DNA of 42,822 nucleotides from Christensenella sp. UBA1782 (GCA_002315475.1 DCGI01000095.1:17988-60809), one strand, 5' to 3'; positions 27,653 to 36,636 are shown, numbered from the stretch's first letter. Translations and numbers: made by a program. The notes: generated by a model from the sequence alone, not told the origin.

Positions 27653-27682
27653 ATTATACCACGCTCCGCCTTTTTTTGTCAA
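27653..27682 (-). promoter_or_regulatory. Promoter of the ferredoxin gene
   Basis: On the minus strand, TTGACA (27682-27677), an 18 bp spacer, then TATAAT (27658-27653), both perfect consensus hexamers. The predicted start near 27646 leaves a leader of about 24 nt carrying the AAAGGAG site. Confidence 0.85.
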
Positions 27683-27722
27683 TCCTTTTTTATGCAACAA
27701 CATTTTTTGCGGATCGCCTTAC

Positions 27723-27757
27723 GGGGGACACCTTTTTGGAAAAAAGTTTTTCTCCCC
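27723..27757. terminator. Hairpin downstream of mutY, dispersed-family member
   Basis: GGGGA (24 on from 27700) pairs with TCCCC (27753-27757), and inside it CTTTTT (27732-27737) pairs with AAAAAG (27741-27746) around GGA. It starts 6 bp beyond the mutY stop and may end that transcript. The sequence resembles the hairpin at 34447-34488 (shared CCTTTTTG, AAAAA and CTCCCCG blocks in the same strand orientation), so the two look like one repeat family. Confidence 0.5.
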
Positions 27758-27762
27758 GAACC

Positions 27763-28809
27763 TCAGATTTCCAAAGCGATTTTCTTATAGACGGCAAAAG
27801 CGGACGGTATGGGGTAGGAAAGGAGCAAGTCTTTTTTTTCGACGAAAAACATTCCTTCGAGAGGGTGTTGCAATTCAACCTTATAGCCTTTCATATTCCA
27901 AACGATATGCGTAAAAACGTGTTTCGCATCGGGCAAAGGCACGCCGCACGCCGAAAACTTTTCGTATACCCGTTGTTGCGAAAGGAATCCTTCTTCATTG
28001 GGAAACTCGTACAGTCCCGCAAGAAGCCCTTTATTATCACGTTTTCGAACGGCTATTTTTCCACGATATTCCAACAAAAAAACCGTCATGTCTTTCTGCT
28101 TTTTTTCTGCCTTTTGAGGGCGAACGGGATAGCACGACTGTTCCCCTTTTTCATAAGAAACACAACAAAACCGAAGGGGACAATCCTCGCAACGATACCC
28201 GTCGTCCGGCTTGCAAACCATCGCACCGATTTCAAACAACGCTTGCGTAAAATCCGACGTTTTCCCGTCGGGCATCAGGGGACGTAAAACGTCGGCAACC
28301 CCTCTGCGGACGGCAGTATCCCGTATGTCGAACGCTTCGGCATTCACACGAGAAACCACTCGAAGCACGTTTCCGTCCACCGCCGGTTCTTTCTTTCCGA
28401 ACGCAATCGAACAAATCGCCCCCGCCGTATAGGCTCCGATTCCGGGTATCTTTTGCAATTCGGAAACGTCGCAGGGCAGATCGCCGCCGTATTCGTTCAT
28501 CACGATTTTTGCGGCTTGTAAGAGGTTTCTCGCTCGGCTGTAGTAGCCTAACCCTTCCCAATTTTTTAAGACGGTTTCTTCCTCCGCCTTTGCCAAACTC
28601 ACGACATCGGGAAAGTGCTTCATCCACCGCAAATAATAGGATTTAACAGCCTCCACACGCGTCTGTTGCAACATGATTTCGGACACCCACACCCGATACG
28701 GCGTGGGTTCTTCTCGCCAAGCCAGCGTCCTCTTGTTTTCTTCGTACCACGCCAACATTTTCGGTACGGCTTCCTGCGGAAACGCTTTGATTTTTACTTC
28801 TTTTTTCAT
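27763..28809 (-). CDS. mutY: A/G-specific adenine DNA glycosylase MutY
   Basis: Removes adenine mispaired with 8-oxoguanine in base excision repair. It has 348 residues, normal length. The glycosylase core has catalytic Glu44 (SEIMLQQTRV), the helix-hairpin-helix IPGIGAYTAG at 121-130 and Asp145 in VDGNV. The iron-sulfur cluster ligands are C199, C207, C210 and C216; the first spacing is seven residues rather than the usual six. The C-terminal part (about 235-348) matches the Nudix-like domain that reads 8-oxoguanine. The start lies 9 bp after the PHP hydrolase stop with only a weak ribosome site, so it is probably cotranscribed with that gene. A hairpin follows the stop. Confidence 0.95.
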   Translation of the reverse strand: MKKEVKIKAFPQEAVPKMLAWYEENKRTLAWREEPTPYRVWVSEIMLQQTRVEAVKSYYLRWMKHFPDVVSLAKAEEETVLKNWEGLGYYSRARNLLQAAKIVMNEYGGDLPCDVSELQKIPGIGAYTAGAICSIAFGKKEPAVDGNVLRVVSRVNAEAFDIRDTAVRRGVADVLRPLMPDGKTSDFTQALFEIGAMVCKPDDGYRCEDCPLRFCCVSYEKGEQSCYPVRPQKAEKKQKDMTVFLLEYRGKIAVRKRDNKGLLAGLYEFPNEEGFLSQQRVYEKFSACGVPLPDAKHVFTHIVWNMKGYKVELQHPLEGMFFVEKKDLLLSYPIPSAFAVYKKIALEI

Positions 28810-28818
28810 GCCCCGTTT

Positions 28819-30168
28819 TTACTCGAAATACAACGGATTCGTCAATGCCCAATGGAAGGGCGGCACCGGTAGTTTCGCATCCTGCGGCATCATCAACGCC
28901 ATACCGAAACGGAACCCCAACTTCATGATTGGATTCAGTGTATGCACGATTTCGGCTCTCACAAACCCTTTTTCGGGAACCGCAAAATCCAATTCCAGTA
29001 CTTTTTCGCCTTTACCGATGCGTTCATAGACGACGGTATCGTTATTATAAATACGAAGGGTATGCCCCCTCTTTAATTTTGTCACGTGCAAATGCGCCTG
29101 CATCCCTTCTTCCCATGCGACGACGTCGCCCATCATCTTATCTCGGCATGTCAAAATCATTTCCGACGTGTCGGGTTTATGGGTAATGTAGCAATGCCCT
29201 TTGCTAAGTCCCTCTTTGATTTCGGCGGGGGCGTTGTTCTCGGCGTATACGACGGTACAAGGCATGGCAAAAAGGTCGGTCACGACATAGTCGGCATGGA
29301 AGTCACTCCCCCCTACCGCCACTTTCCTTTCACCCTTCAAAAGTTCTTGATGCCACCACGAAATGGTGCTTTCGTTGTCGATTCTCATGACGGCGTTCCA
29401 GACTTCCACCAAGTCGTATTCGAAGCCCTCAAAAGGCAAACGCCAACCGCAGTTTTTACAGTGCGGATGGTTCATGGAAAGCAAGGCACCTTTCTCCTTT
29501 GCGTATAGCAGTCTTTTGTTTAATTCTTCCACCGACTCGAATTTGAACCCGTCGGTCAGCGGCTTTTCCACGCACAAAAGATTAAAGTGTCCTTTATAGC
29601 AAGTCAGTTCCAACCCCGGCATAATGTTCAAATCTTTGACGGAGGGATAGACGGCGCAAGCGGTATCGGTATTGTGGTCGGTACAAATAAAGAAGTCCAA
29701 ACCGTTCCGTTTCGCCTTTTTGATGATATTCTTCATCGACGTATGACCGTCCGAATGAACGGTATGCGTGTGGCAATCGCCCTTATAAAAACGTGCCTTT
29801 TTTTCTTCAAACGTAATGGTAATCGTTATGTCGCAACCCGACGATTTTACCTTTTCAAAGCCAAAAGTAAGCGTCCATTCTCCCGCCGTAATCGGGGTTT
29901 TTTTATAACCCGGCGTGGAATAGATTTCACTCAAATATATCTCTTTTTTCGAGCTTCCGCTCGAGCCTACGTAGCATCCGTCGGCAGCGTTGAGCGCAAT
30001 ATCTACGGCGTTACATTCTTCCGTCTTCGTCCCCGGTAATTTCTTTTTGGTTTTGTCGTAGTCATAGCGCACCGTCATCGCCCGCATGCCTTCGGGTACG
30101 GCAAAACGCACTTCTTGATAGGTTCTTCTGACGTCAGAACCGAAATGTTTTTTGAGTATCTGTTCCAT
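28819..30168 (-). CDS. PHP-domain metallohydrolase, CehA/McbA type
   Basis: A 449-residue protein. The first roughly 125 residues form a beta-rich N-terminal domain. A PHP metal-dependent phosphoesterase domain follows, with DCHTHTVHSDG (131-141), TDHNT (163-167), GLEL (185-188), MNHPH (232-236) and GGSDFH (286-291), which together supply the metal ligands. A further beta-rich domain ends the protein. This layout matches CehA/McbA family hydrolases, whose members cleave phosphoesters or other ester/amide substrates; the substrate here is unknown. No signal peptide is seen, so it is probably cytoplasmic. ATG 30168 was preferred over the upstream ATG 30228 because AAGGAG precedes it and the promoter at 30200-30228 overlaps the longer version. 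mutY follows 9 bp downstream. Confidence 0.87.
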   Translation of the reverse strand: MEQILKKHFGSDVRRTYQEVRFAVPEGMRAMTVRYDYDKTKKKLPGTKTEECNAVDIALNAADGCYVGSSGSSKKEIYLSEIYSTPGYKKTPITAGEWTLTFGFEKVKSSGCDITITITFEEKKARFYKGDCHTHTVHSDGHTSMKNIIKKAKRNGLDFFICTDHNTDTACAVYPSVKDLNIMPGLELTCYKGHFNLLCVEKPLTDGFKFESVEELNKRLLYAKEKGALLSMNHPHCKNCGWRLPFEGFEYDLVEVWNAVMRIDNESTISWWHQELLKGERKVAVGGSDFHADYVVTDLFAMPCTVVYAENNAPAEIKEGLSKGHCYITHKPDTSEMILTCRDKMMGDVVAWEEGMQAHLHVTKLKRGHTLRIYNNDTVVYERIGKGEKVLELDFAVPEKGFVRAEIVHTLNPIMKLGFRFGMALMMPQDAKLPVPPFHWALTNPLYFE

Positions 30169-30199
30169 ATCCTTCTCCTTTTTCTTTTGCAATGTTTTC

Positions 30200-30228
30200 A
30201 GTATACCACTCCGTTCCCATTTTTTCAA
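30200..30228 (-). promoter_or_regulatory. Promoter of the PHP hydrolase-mutY operon
   Basis: On the minus strand, TTGAAA (30228-30223), a 17 bp spacer, then TATACT (30205-30200). Start predicted near 30193, giving a short leader with the AAGGAG site. It is back to back with the plus-strand promoter at 30268-30296. Confidence 0.78.
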
Positions 30229-30267
30229 GTACCATTTTTACGCCCTGTCGGGTATGCAACTTTCGTA

Positions 30268-30296
30268 TTGACTTTTGAGAATACTAATGATAAAAT
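30268..30296 (+). promoter_or_regulatory. Promoter of the double phosphoesterase gene
   Basis: TTGACT (30268-30273), a 17 bp spacer, then TAAAAT (30291-30296). Start predicted near 30303, leaving about 32 nt of AT-rich leader that contains the AGGAGA ribosome site (30325-30330) 4 bp before the ATG. Confidence 0.8.
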
Positions 30297-30334
30297 AATT
30301 TATATTCTATTTATTATTTATATTAGGAGAAAAA

Positions 30335-33300
30335 ATGAAATCTCGTTCTGCTCTTTTCCCGAAAGTCATCGTTCTCGTCCTCGTCCTGCTTCTGATTTCC
30401 GCAATCGGAATCTTCACCTTGACGAACGCTTCGGCTTATGCCGCCGAAACGACGACCACGAATATCGTCCACCTTTCCGACCTGCACGTTATGATTGAAG
30501 AATATTGTAATCCTTATTCTTTCAAGTACAATGCGGACACCAAGACGACGAAGCTTCTCGCCGAAACTTCCGCCATCTGCGAAGGCGTCTTCGAAGAAAT
30601 CTATAACATGGAAACGCCGCCCCTATACGTTTTTCTGACGGGCGACCTTACCAGCAACGGCGAATACGAAAACCACGTTTGGGTGGTCAATCTCTTAAAA
30701 GCCTTCACGAAAAAAATGCGTGCGAAAGCGGGATACGAGGGTTTTCAAATTTTTGTCGCACCGGGCAACCACGACACTTATAATTGCAAGGCAAAAAGCT
30801 ATATGCCTACTCGTGCCGAACTGGTAACCGCCACCGACGTCAAATCCCTTGTCGAAAACTACAAAACCCGTTCGGTTGCAACGGTAACCTCCAAACAATT
30901 TATGGATTTATACGCCGATTTCGGATTCTGCTCCTGTCCCGACCGACAAAACGGTCATCACCTTACCTCTTGCAACGTGGCGGAGGGATGCGCTCTGGAA
31001 TACTTCTTCGAGAGTGATTATTGGTATGACGATACGACTGACAGAAACGGTACGGGTTTGGAGGTGAGAACCCCTTCCGATGCAACGTTAAAACGATTCA
31101 ACGAAAGCGATAAGGACTACACCATTCTTTCGGAAGACGCCCGTTTCGGAGCCTGCTCCTATATAGCCCGCGTGAACGATATGGCGATACTTTCGTTGGA
31201 CTCCAACTGTCGTGCCTATAAGTATGACAATCCCAAAAAGCGGAACACCGCCGCTATCGACACCGACGGATGGCACGAAACGACGGGCGGTTTGATTTCG
31301 GACGAACAACTAAAATGGGCTTTAACCTCTCTGGAAGGCGATATCGCCGCAGGAACCACCGTCTTCACGCTCGGACACATCAACATGATTCCGCACTTTG
31401 AGTCGGAAGACGAAGTCATCAGTCTGTTCACCTACGATAATTGGGAACAAGCCACCTACACCCTTGCCGATGCGGGTATTCGATACGGCTTTACCGGACA
31501 CCAACACGCCGCCGACGTAGTCGACTATATTACCCAAAACGGGAACGTTTTCTACGATATAGAAACGGGTTCTCTCGCTTCCTACGGTTGTTCTTGGCGT
31601 TCTCTCGTTTTCACCAAAACCAAAACGGGCGACTCCTATACCGAAGATTTTTCTTCGTTGGTTCATAACTATAACGCCACGCCCTTTACGTACGGCACGT
31701 TCAAACTGACGAACGAATTGACCGCCGCCGACATACCCATGACCGAAAATCCCGTTACCCTTTTCAAAACCGATGCGGACGAATTATTGGTGACTACGTT
31801 GGGAGACGGCATCCTTACCTGTGTCCAAACCGTATCCGTCAGCAAATACGGCGGTACTATCGGCATAGCCGACCTGCTTGCCGAACAGATGTACGACCTT
31901 GCCGGTTCGGTAGAAGACGGTATGGCGGGCGTTTACGTCGGGAACAATCTTTCTCGGCTCTTGCGAGAACTGACTGCCGACCTCAGTCAAACCCTGTACG
32001 TCTTTGCCGACAAATTGGAGGGTATCTATCTGTACGAATTCACCTATAACGGCAACAATTATCACTTATCCGACACCGTCAAAGCGGGATACGGCATCAA
32101 CGAGTTTTCCCGTTCCCTTGCCGACTTTTTGGTACAATACGATTTTTCTTTCGGAAAAAACGCCGAAAAGCTGACGCTCGCCGACGCCTTGATGGTTATT
32201 TACGGCGGACACCTTTCGGGGGCGCACTCCGACCGAATCGACGAAGAAATCAAACCTTTGTTGACGTTTTTGCAAAACGGAGGGTTTGTCGATTTTCTGA
32301 TTACCTTATTGGAAGACAGCCTTCTGCCGCAGTTGGATTTGATTCTGGATGCCCCCATTCGTTTCAACGTCGATTCTCCCGCCCTGCTTCGCGGCGGCTT
32401 TGACATTACCGAAGCGTTGAACAGTTCTCTCCCCGTCGACGCCATTCTGAAAGTCGTTGCATCCGACACCCTAAAAATCCTCTTCGTCAACACCGACGAC
32501 AACGGATACAGCTCTTTACGATATCTCTTTAAGGATTTGTACGAGTATACCGCCGACAAAGAAGTCAGCGTCTTTTCGGATTTACTCGGACGATTTATCT
32601 CCGATTGGAACGATTCTTCGGTAGCCGACCTACTGGAACAATACTTCGATACGGCGAAGACCTACTTGAAAAAAGTAGCCGACGGAGAAACCTTGCGTTC
32701 CATAATCGACGAGAACTTAGTAGACAAATACGTAACCGACGCTTTTTGCAAGAATCTCGGTACGTATTTGGCGGATATCTTAATCGACTTTAATACCGAC
32801 GATACCGAAGACGGCAGTGACTGGACGGACGGCGACCGCTATATTCGTTACGCCGTACGAAACTATGAAATTCATATTACGGCGCAAGGGGAAACCGGAA
32901 TTCTGTTTAACGGGCATACCTATCAATCGGGCATGAAAGCGGACGTAACGCCTTCGGTAGAAAACGGTATGTTGGCGGGACTCATTTCGGTCACCTTTAA
33001 CGACGATATTTACACCGAAAAGAACGTATCTTGGTTCACCTACATACAAAAGGACGTTTTCCATCCCGAAATCGTACCCGAAAGTTCCATTCGTTACGCC
33101 CTTTCCGCCGACATGACCGACGCCGTAACCTTGCAGGCAAACGGAGAAAACGTGGAGCGTATTCTTCCCACCATAGATTTAGGCATTGCGTACTTTAACC
33201 TCAACCACGTTTACCGCATTTATAACAAGTACACGATTACGTTAACCGATTTACAAGCCGGCACCAAATACTATTATCAAGTGGGAAGCGACCGATACGG

Positions 33301-34405
33301 TTGGTCGGACGTGTTCTGTTTCCAAACCGCCTCGGACGGTGCTTTCTCCTTTATGGCGATAACCGATATTCAAGGTTCTATCGAATTAAACTACACCGAT
33401 TCTCTCACGCAACTCACCCAAGCGGTAGAATATATCGGCAAAGACGATATTTCTTTCATCCTCAGCGGCGGCGATAACGTCGATAACGGCAAAAACATTA
33501 TGCAATACACTTGGATGCTGAACGACCAACAAAGCATCTGGGCGAACAATACATTCCTGTCGGTTGCGGGCAATCATGAAAAGAAAGAGAACGCGCTCGG
33601 CAGTATCTTTTCTTTGCCCGATTCCGCCGTCGTCAACGATACGGGGTATTATTACAGCTTCGATTACAACATGGCGCATTTCATCGTTTTGGACACGAAC
33701 GATCTCGATACGGACGGCACACTTAGTTTTGACCAAATTTCTTGGTTGGAAGAAGACTTATACGCCACTTCCCTCAATGAAAAAATCAAGTGGCAAATCG
33801 TCGTTCTGCACAAAGGTCCCTATACCGCCGGCAGTCACGCATTCGATGCCGACGTGATCGCTCTGCGTGCGCAACTGACCGAATACTTTGCCCTATACGA
33901 AGTTGATCTCGTTTTGGAAGGACACGACCACACCTACTCCGTCAGCCAATTCCTTAACGGCGAAGGCAAAGCCACCAAAAACGTCGAGGGCGGGAAGTAT
34001 TATAACCCCGACGGCGTCCTGTATATCAATTTGGGCACTATGGGCGACAAATTTTACGATTATATTTATAACGAAGACGTCATTCTGACCGAACGGAACG
34101 TCAAAAATTACGATAGCCGTCTTGCCCCCTACTTCAAGGACGGCAAATTAGAGCTTACCGAAAGCCCCGTATTCACCAAAATCACCGTCACCGAAGACGA
34201 CCTCATCATTCGCTCCTACACCATAATAAACGGCGAAATCGTCCCCGTAGACGATATCACCATAACGCAGAAGAATAACCTCTTGATGACCGTCCTCCTC
34301 TCCGTAGGCGGCGGCGTCCTCTTGATCGGACTCACCATCGGCGGCATCATCCTCATTCGCCTGCATAATAAAAAGAAACGCGCCAAAGAACCGAAACCGT
34401 TGTAA
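30335..34405 (+). CDS. Exported, membrane-anchored protein with two metallophosphoesterase domains
   Basis: A 1,356-residue surface protein. The signal peptide (about 1-37) ends ASAYAA. Domain 1 (about 43-430) is a calcineurin-like phosphoesterase with D49-x-H51, GD at 103-104, GNHD 144-147, H348 and GHQH 388-391. It carries an inserted cysteine group C199, C201, C213, C219. A largely helical region (about 450-880) follows. A fibronectin-III-like segment (about 920-1005), as in purple acid phosphatases, then precedes domain 2 (about 1006-1260), with TDIQ (D1011), GGD (D1047), GNHE 1079-1082, a catalytic His in LHKGP and GHDH 1196-1199. A membrane helix at about 1320-1345 and a basic tail (HNKKKRAKEPK) anchor the C-terminus. 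It probably releases phosphate from extracellular phosphoesters. Both active sites appear complete. It is monocistronic with its own promoter; the substrate is unknown. Confidence 0.9.
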   Translation: MKSRSALFPKVIVLVLVLLLISAIGIFTLTNASAYAAETTTTNIVHLSDLHVMIEEYCNPYSFKYNADTKTTKLLAETSAICEGVFEEIYNMETPPLYVFLTGDLTSNGEYENHVWVVNLLKAFTKKMRAKAGYEGFQIFVAPGNHDTYNCKAKSYMPTRAELVTATDVKSLVENYKTRSVATVTSKQFMDLYADFGFCSCPDRQNGHHLTSCNVAEGCALEYFFESDYWYDDTTDRNGTGLEVRTPSDATLKRFNESDKDYTILSEDARFGACSYIARVNDMAILSLDSNCRAYKYDNPKKRNTAAIDTDGWHETTGGLISDEQLKWALTSLEGDIAAGTTVFTLGHINMIPHFESEDEVISLFTYDNWEQATYTLADAGIRYGFTGHQHAADVVDYITQNGNVFYDIETGSLASYGCSWRSLVFTKTKTGDSYTEDFSSLVHNYNATPFTYGTFKLTNELTAADIPMTENPVTLFKTDADELLVTTLGDGILTCVQTVSVSKYGGTIGIADLLAEQMYDLAGSVEDGMAGVYVGNNLSRLLRELTADLSQTLYVFADKLEGIYLYEFTYNGNNYHLSDTVKAGYGINEFSRSLADFLVQYDFSFGKNAEKLTLADALMVIYGGHLSGAHSDRIDEEIKPLLTFLQNGGFVDFLITLLEDSLLPQLDLILDAPIRFNVDSPALLRGGFDITEALNSSLPVDAILKVVASDTLKILFVNTDDNGYSSLRYLFKDLYEYTADKEVSVFSDLLGRFISDWNDSSVADLLEQYFDTAKTYLKKVADGETLRSIIDENLVDKYVTDAFCKNLGTYLADILIDFNTDDTEDGSDWTDGDRYIRYAVRNYEIHITAQGETGILFNGHTYQSGMKADVTPSVENGMLAGLISVTFNDDIYTEKNVSWFTYIQKDVFHPEIVPESSIRYALSADMTDAVTLQANGENVERILPTIDLGIAYFNLNHVYRIYNKYTITLTDLQAGTKYYYQVGSDRYGWSDVFCFQTASDGAFSFMAITDIQGSIELNYTDSLTQLTQAVEYIGKDDISFILSGGDNVDNGKNIMQYTWMLNDQQSIWANNTFLSVAGNHEKKENALGSIFSLPDSAVVNDTGYYYSFDYNMAHFIVLDTNDLDTDGTLSFDQISWLEEDLYATSLNEKIKWQIVVLHKGPYTAGSHAFDADVIALRAQLTEYFALYEVDLVLEGHDHTYSVSQFLNGEGKATKNVEGGKYYNPDGVLYINLGTMGDKFYDYIYNEDVILTERNVKNYDSRLAPYFKDGKLELTESPVFTKITVTEDDLIIRSYTIINGEIVPVDDITITQKNNLLMTVLLSVGGGVLLIGLTIGGIILIRLHNKKKRAKEPKPL

Positions 34406-34414
34406 AAGTAGCTT

Positions 34415-34469
34415 GCGGGGAGGAAACCTTTTTGAGAATTAGGCTCGCGGGGAGGAAACCTTTTTGAGA
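34415..34469 (+). repeat. Direct repeat, 23-bp unit, two copies 32 bp apart
   Basis: The 23-bp sequence beginning GCGGGGAGGAAACC and ending TTTTTGAGA occurs at 34415-34437 and again, identically, at 34447-34469. The second copy forms the left arm of the hairpin at 34447-34488; the first has no matching right arm. It looks like a partially duplicated terminator or REP-like element. Confidence 0.85.
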
Positions 34470-34488
34470 AAAAGGTTCTCCTCCCCGC
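34447..34488. terminator. Large hairpin after the double phosphoesterase gene
   Basis: GCGGGGAGGAAACCTTTTT (34447-34465) pairs with the complementary stretch at 34469-34488 over 19 bp with a single bulged C (34478) and a GAG loop. There is no long T-run directly behind it, so it may act as a terminator, an mRNA 3' stabiliser or a mobile palindrome. It is related to the hairpin at 27723-27757. Confidence 0.7.
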
Positions 34489-34533
34489 ACCCCTCTTTCC
34501 CAAAACTTTTACCGCTATATAAAATAAGGTTCT

Positions 34534-34674
34534 ATCCCCTTCGGTAGGACGTTCCTTTGAAATACAATGGGAAATAATAAAACTAAGCTAAGATTTTATC
34601 CCCTTCGGTAGGACGTTCTTTTGAAAAACAATGGGAAATAATAAAACTAAGCTAAGATTTTATCCCCTTCGGTA
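34534..34674 (+). repeat. 64-bp tandem repeat, two full copies plus a partial third
   Basis: Units begin ATCCCCTTCGGTAGGACGTT at 34534 and 34598, and a 13-bp remnant starts at 34662. The two full copies differ at only a few positions (e.g. TTCC/TTCT, GAAATAC/GAAAAAC). Each unit ends with GAAATAATAAAACTAAGC followed by TAAGATTTT. It contains no convincing gene and lies between convergent genes. It is too few and too long-period to be a CRISPR array. Confidence 0.9.
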
Positions 34675-34730
34675 TAACTTTATTCTAAGACGGAGGAACA
34701 ACATACATTACATTGGTTGAAGATATACGA

Positions 34731-34770
34731 AAAGAACCATACGCCCGCAAACGTATGGTTCTTTTTTTTT
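34731..34770. terminator. Terminator of the tig-clpP-clpX-ysxC operon (bidirectional)
   Basis: AAAGAACCATACG (34731-34743) and CGTATGGTTCTTT (34752-34764) form a 13-bp perfect stem with an 8-nt loop. A run of T follows on the plus strand, and TTTT closes the arm on the minus strand. It lies 18 bp beyond the ysxC stop. Confidence 0.88.
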
Positions 34771-34787
34771 CTCGTATAGTTTTATCG

Positions 34788-35366
34788 TTAGATCATTTCT
34801 TCGATGCGTTTGACGATTTCCGCTTTGCCCGTTTTGGAAACAGAGGAGCAGAGGTAGATATTGTCCACGCCGATACCGATGCCGGTGGCGAGCTTGTTTT
34901 TGGCTTCCCGAAGCTCGTTTTTGGTGAGCTTGTCACATTTGGTGCCGATGACGGTGAACGGAATGGCGTAGAAATAGAGGTAGTGGAGCATTTGCTTATC
35001 GTCTTCGCTCGGCTCTCTGCGGGCGTCGAGTAGGACGAAAACGTGCTTCAAACCGCTCGATTGCTGCAAATATTGTTCAATCAACACCCCCCATTTTTGC
35101 TTTTCGGCGTCACTGACTCTGGCGAAGCCGTAGCCGGGTAAGTCGACGAGAACAAAAGCGTTATCGTCTATGCCGAAATAGTTGATAAGACGGGTTTTTC
35201 CGGGTTCTTTTCCCACTTTGGCAAGCTTTCCGTTGCCTGTTAAAAAGTTGATAAAAGAAGATTTGCCGACGTTGGATTTTCCCACGACGGCAATTTCTTT
35301 ATCATAATGAGAGGTGAGCTGCGACACGTCCCCCACGCTTTTCAAAAATACGGCTTTTCGGAACAT
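34788..35366 (-). CDS. ysxC: Ribosome biogenesis GTPase YsxC/EngB
   Basis: An essential-type GTPase that helps assemble the large ribosomal subunit, 192 residues. GTPase motifs are G1 GKSNVGKS (29-36), G3 DLPGYG (75-80), G4 TKCD (142-145) and a C-terminal SSVSK G5 loop. The N-terminal FLKSVGDVSQL is typical. The start is 9 bp downstream of the clpX stop, and it is last in the tig-clpP-clpX-ysxC operon. In many Firmicutes lon genes stand between clpX and ysxC; none is here. Confidence 0.96.
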   Translation of the reverse strand: MFRKAVFLKSVGDVSQLTSHYDKEIAVVGKSNVGKSSFINFLTGNGKLAKVGKEPGKTRLINYFGIDDNAFVLVDLPGYGFARVSDAEKQKWGVLIEQYLQQSSGLKHVFVLLDARREPSEDDKQMLHYLYFYAIPFTVIGTKCDKLTKNELREAKNKLATGIGIGVDNIYLCSSVSKTGKAEIVKRIEEMI

Positions 35367-35375
35367 ACTCTTTCG

Positions 35376-36635
35376 TTATGCGGTCAAAGTGGATTTTTTG
35401 AGGATGGTCGGTTGTCCGTTGTTGACGATACAATCCGCCGTCACGATAACCTTTTCTATGTCTTTTTCGGACGGAATATCGTACATAATATCGAGCATGG
35501 CTTTTTCTACGATACTGCGAAGTCCTCTGGCTCCCGTCTTTAAGCGGATGGCTTTTCGAGCGATTTCTCGCAAAGCTTCTTCCGTAAACTCCAATTGTAC
35601 GTCGTTTAAGGCAAGCATCTTGGTATATTGCTTAACAATGGAGTTTTTCGGCTCCGTCATAATACGGACGAGGTCGTCTTCCGTCAACCGGTCGAGTGCG
35701 GCAATCACCGGCATTCTTCCCACAAACTCGGGAATCAAACCGTACTTAATCAGGTCATCCGGTTGCAACTCAATCATGCTCTGTTCGTAGTCCCCCTCTT
35801 TGTCACGCAGGGAACCGCCGAATCCGAGCGAGGACGTATCTTTGCGTTTATCGACGATTTTTTCCAAACCGACAAAAGCGCCGCCGCAAATAAACAGAAT
35901 ATCGGTCGTATCGATGGGAATACACTCTTCTTGCGGATGTTTCCTTCCGCCGTGCGGAGGAACGTTGGCGACGGTCGATTCAATAATCTTTAACAAAGCC
36001 TGTTGGACGCCTTCGCCGCTGACGTCACGCGTAATGCTGACGTTTTCGGATTTACGGCAGATTTTATCGATTTCATCGATATAAACGATGCCTTTTTCCG
36101 CTTTCTTCACGTCCCCGTCCGCCGCTTGAATCAGTTTTAAGAGGATATTTTCCACGTCCTCTCCGACATAGCCCGCCTCGGTCAAAGTCGTGGCGTCGGC
36201 TACCGCAAAAGGTACCTTCAAAATATCGGCGAGCGTCTTGGCTAAGAGGGTTTTTCCGCTACCGGTCGGCCCCAACATAAGAACGTTACTCTTTTCCAGT
36301 TTTACGTCGTCTTTCGACGAGTGACGGATACGCTTATAATGATTATAGACGGCTACGCTCAAAATCTTTTTAGCGGCGTCCTGTCCGACAATATAATCGT
36401 CTAATCGACTTTTTATTTCTTGCGGCGTGGGCAATTCTTCCGCGCTTTCGGTCGGTTGTTCCTCTTGCTCTGCTTCATGTTGGGCAAGAATATCCTCTAC
36501 CACTTCGTTGGCACGAGAGATACAAAGGTTACAAATCGCTACTCCTTTGGCTCCCGTCACCAATACAACGGCATCCTTTGACGACCGACCGCAAAAAACA
36601 CATTTTTCGCTATCGACTTCTATCGTGTTCTTCAT
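35376..36635 (-). CDS. clpX: ATP-dependent Clp protease ATP-binding subunit ClpX
   Basis: The AAA+ unfoldase that feeds substrates into ClpP, 419 residues. The N-terminal zinc-binding domain has C12, C15, C35 and C38. Walker A GPTGSGKT is at 122-129, pore loop GYVG at 155-158 and Walker B VYIDEID at 184-190. The RKH pore loop lies in GGRKHPQEE, and the remainder matches the sensor-2 and C-terminal domain. The start is 1 bp from the clpP stop, so translation is coupled. Confidence 0.97.
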   Translation of the reverse strand: MKNTIEVDSEKCVFCGRSSKDAVVLVTGAKGVAICNLCISRANEVVEDILAQHEAEQEEQPTESAEELPTPQEIKSRLDDYIVGQDAAKKILSVAVYNHYKRIRHSSKDDVKLEKSNVLMLGPTGSGKTLLAKTLADILKVPFAVADATTLTEAGYVGEDVENILLKLIQAADGDVKKAEKGIVYIDEIDKICRKSENVSITRDVSGEGVQQALLKIIESTVANVPPHGGRKHPQEECIPIDTTDILFICGGAFVGLEKIVDKRKDTSSLGFGGSLRDKEGDYEQSMIELQPDDLIKYGLIPEFVGRMPVIAALDRLTEDDLVRIMTEPKNSIVKQYTKMLALNDVQLEFTEEALREIARKAIRLKTGARGLRSIVEKAMLDIMYDIPSEKDIEKVIVTADCIVNNGQPTILKKSTLTA

Positions 36636-36636
36636 C

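Noticed and set aside
30169..30228. Upstream ATG (30228) for the PHP hydrolase
   Set aside because: The extension overlaps its own promoter, is Lys-rich without family similarity, and the internal ATG at 30168 has a proper AAGGAG site.
34415..34674. CRISPR array
   Set aside because: Repeats are 23 and 64 bp long, directly adjacent or with a 9-bp gap, with no variable spacers of constant length and no cas genes nearby.
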